Assembly: GCA_016795425.1 (NCBI GenBank)
Contig: JAEUHG010000013.1
Location: 1-33,858, forward strand
DNA from: Verrucomicrobiales bacterium
Lineage (GTDB): Bacteria > Verrucomicrobiota > Verrucomicrobiia > Limisphaerales > CAIMTB01
Direction of reading: 5' to 3'
Length of the DNA stretch: 33,858 nucleotides
Shown: positions 32,958 to 33,858 of the stretch, piece after piece
Numbering within the stretch: the first letter of the stretch is position 1
How the letters are laid out: every line of letters begins with the position of its first letter
The notes under the pieces: model-generated
Databases searched by the model: none
What the model was told of the DNA's origin: nothing
Seen by the model: only the letters and a program-made list of their open reading frames with translations
Translations under genes and position numbers: made by a program

Positions 32958-33858
32958 GCCGCACCTCCCACCAGAATTCCTGGGCACCGCTCCCCGGACG
33001 CTTCCCGAGGCAACCTGGCCAGCCGCAGGATCTCCATCGCCACCGAAGCCCAGGTATGGCGTTCCTCCACGGTCGCTCGCGCCCGCAGCCCCATGGTGCG
33101 TCGCATTTCCGGGTGTTGGGCGAGCGTTGTCAGGGCCGACGCCAGGGCTTGCGAGTCCCCAGGTTCCACCAGCAACCCGGTGACGCCGTGATCCACCACC
33201 CGTTCCAACTGGCCAATCCGGCTGACCACCGCGGGCAGACCGGCCGCCATGTATTCGTACACCTTCAGCGGCGAAAAATAGAATCGGTCGAGACGTGGAT
33301 AGGGCGCCACGGCGATATCCATCTCTCCCAACCACCGGGGTACTTCCGCGGCATCCACGGCACCCACAAAGGTGGTCAAATGTTCCACACCCCGCCTCCG
33401 CACCTGGCCCTCCAGGCGCTCCCGCTCCGGTCCATCGCCGACAATGAGCAGTCTTAGGCACGGCCGGACCAGCACCGCCATCGCGAAGGCCTCCACCAAT
33501 CGGTCCACCCCGTGCCACGGCTTGAGCGTGCCCACAAATCCCACCGTCAACTCCGACCGCTCGCCCGTTGTCGATCGCAGATTCCTTCGCGGCAACAACC
33601 CGTCGAATCGGGTCACATCCACGCCGTTCGGCAGGACTCGCACACGGTCGCCCGATTCTGGAAATCGTTTCAGGTATTCCCCAACTTCGTCGGAAACCGC
33701 CAACAGCGCGGTCGCCGCAGCGAAGATACGCCGGGCGCATTGGGTGGCCGCCGCCTCATCCACCAGGCCGCGATGCACCGACTGTTCCTCGATCAACGGC
33801 GCGTTCACCTCGAGCAACGACGGAATTCCAACCCGCCGCGCGTGCTCGAGGGCGAAAT
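32954..33858 (-). CDS. GT4-family glycosyltransferase, 5'-truncated
   Basis: The frame enters from the right window edge (ALEHARRVGIPSLLEVNAPL), so the N-terminal domain is missing; about 301 residues are visible. It is a GT-B glycosyltransferase: VGFVGTLKPWHGVDRLVEAF, LLIVGDGPERERLEGQ, DIAVAPYPRLDRFYFSPLKVYEYMAAG-type donor-binding loop with the E-x7-E-like region, and GVTGLLVEPGD. Such GT4 enzymes transfer sugars from NDP-sugars to lipids or growing glycans. Its stop overlaps the ABC exporter start by 4 bases, so the two are coupled. It is the first gene visible of the minus-strand operon; earlier members are outside the window. Confidence 0.88.
   Translation of the reverse strand, partial: FALEHARRVGIPSLLEVNAPLIEEQSVHRGLVDEAAATQCARRIFAAATALLAVSDEVGEYLKRFPESGDRVRVLPNGVDVTRFDGLLPRRNLRSTTGERSELTVGFVGTLKPWHGVDRLVEAFAMAVLVRPCLRLLIVGDGPERERLEGQVRRRGVEHLTTFVGAVDAAEVPRWLGEMDIAVAPYPRLDRFYFSPLKVYEYMAAGLPAVVSRIGQLERVVDHGVTGLLVEPGDSQALASALTTLAQHPEMRRTMGLRARATVEERHTWASVAMEILRLARLPREASGERCPGILVGGAA

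Noticed and set aside
1..33858. CRISPR array, tRNA or rRNA genes, insertion sequences, prophage
   Set aside because: No regularly spaced repeats, no transposase or integrase frames, and no tRNA-like cloverleaf found by eye in the gaps. A tRNAscan/Infernal run would settle the RNA genes.

Overview
The window is GC-rich and gene-dense. The coding style suggests a bacterium of the Verrucomicrobiota, or a close relative in the PVC superphylum. Three things point that way: a prepilin-like protein with a [24 protein letters not shown] N-terminus, a secreted protein that combines a DTDKDGLPDDWE-type repeat with a C-terminal domain I associate with this phylum, and an outer membrane (lpxA, a C-terminal-Phe barrel porin) alongside hopanoid genes. 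This placement is inference; there is no rRNA gene here to confirm it.

Layout. At 1-4910 (+) lie the end of a YraN-family gene, mutM, a secreted HtrA-like protease, a SnoaL-GNAT fusion and an isolated lpxA. Two copies of a two-hairpin intergenic repeat sit at 344-446 and 4953-5070. At 5106-8305 (-) are a porin with a clear terminator, a NicO-type nickel/cobalt permease with a His-rich loop, and an MBL-fold hydrolase. A small Pro/His-rich exported protein and a gamma-carbonic-anhydrase-like protein follow (+), then a Tat-exported glycosylasparaginase-like enzyme (-).

From 10844 to 22015 (+) there is one long, tightly packed series: nusA-infB-rbfA-nrnA-truB-ribF, a small lipoprotein, hpnH-hpnJ (hopanoid side-chain radical SAM enzymes) and udk. 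Many junctions are overlapping or abutting. A terminator-like hairpin sits in the nusA leader between a candidate promoter and the start codon.

The most interesting locus is 21987-22931 (-). It is a secreted thioredoxin-fold protein read in one frame across a single in-frame TGA. That TGA falls exactly at the first position of a redox CxxC motif (UGYC), and a hairpin fitting the bacterial SECIS rules follows it. I read this as a selenoprotein whose thioredoxin-like part resembles the N-terminal domain of animal selenoprotein P, joined to a calcium-type repeat and a C-terminal surface domain. A conventional caller would split or truncate it.

The last part holds a membrane-anchored hypothetical protein (+), a DUF3516-type Ski2-like helicase (-), and a minus-strand operon entering from the right edge: GT4 glycosyltransferase, ABC exporter, tandem duplicated APH-fold kinase, prepilin-like protein and a membrane-anchored hypothetical protein.
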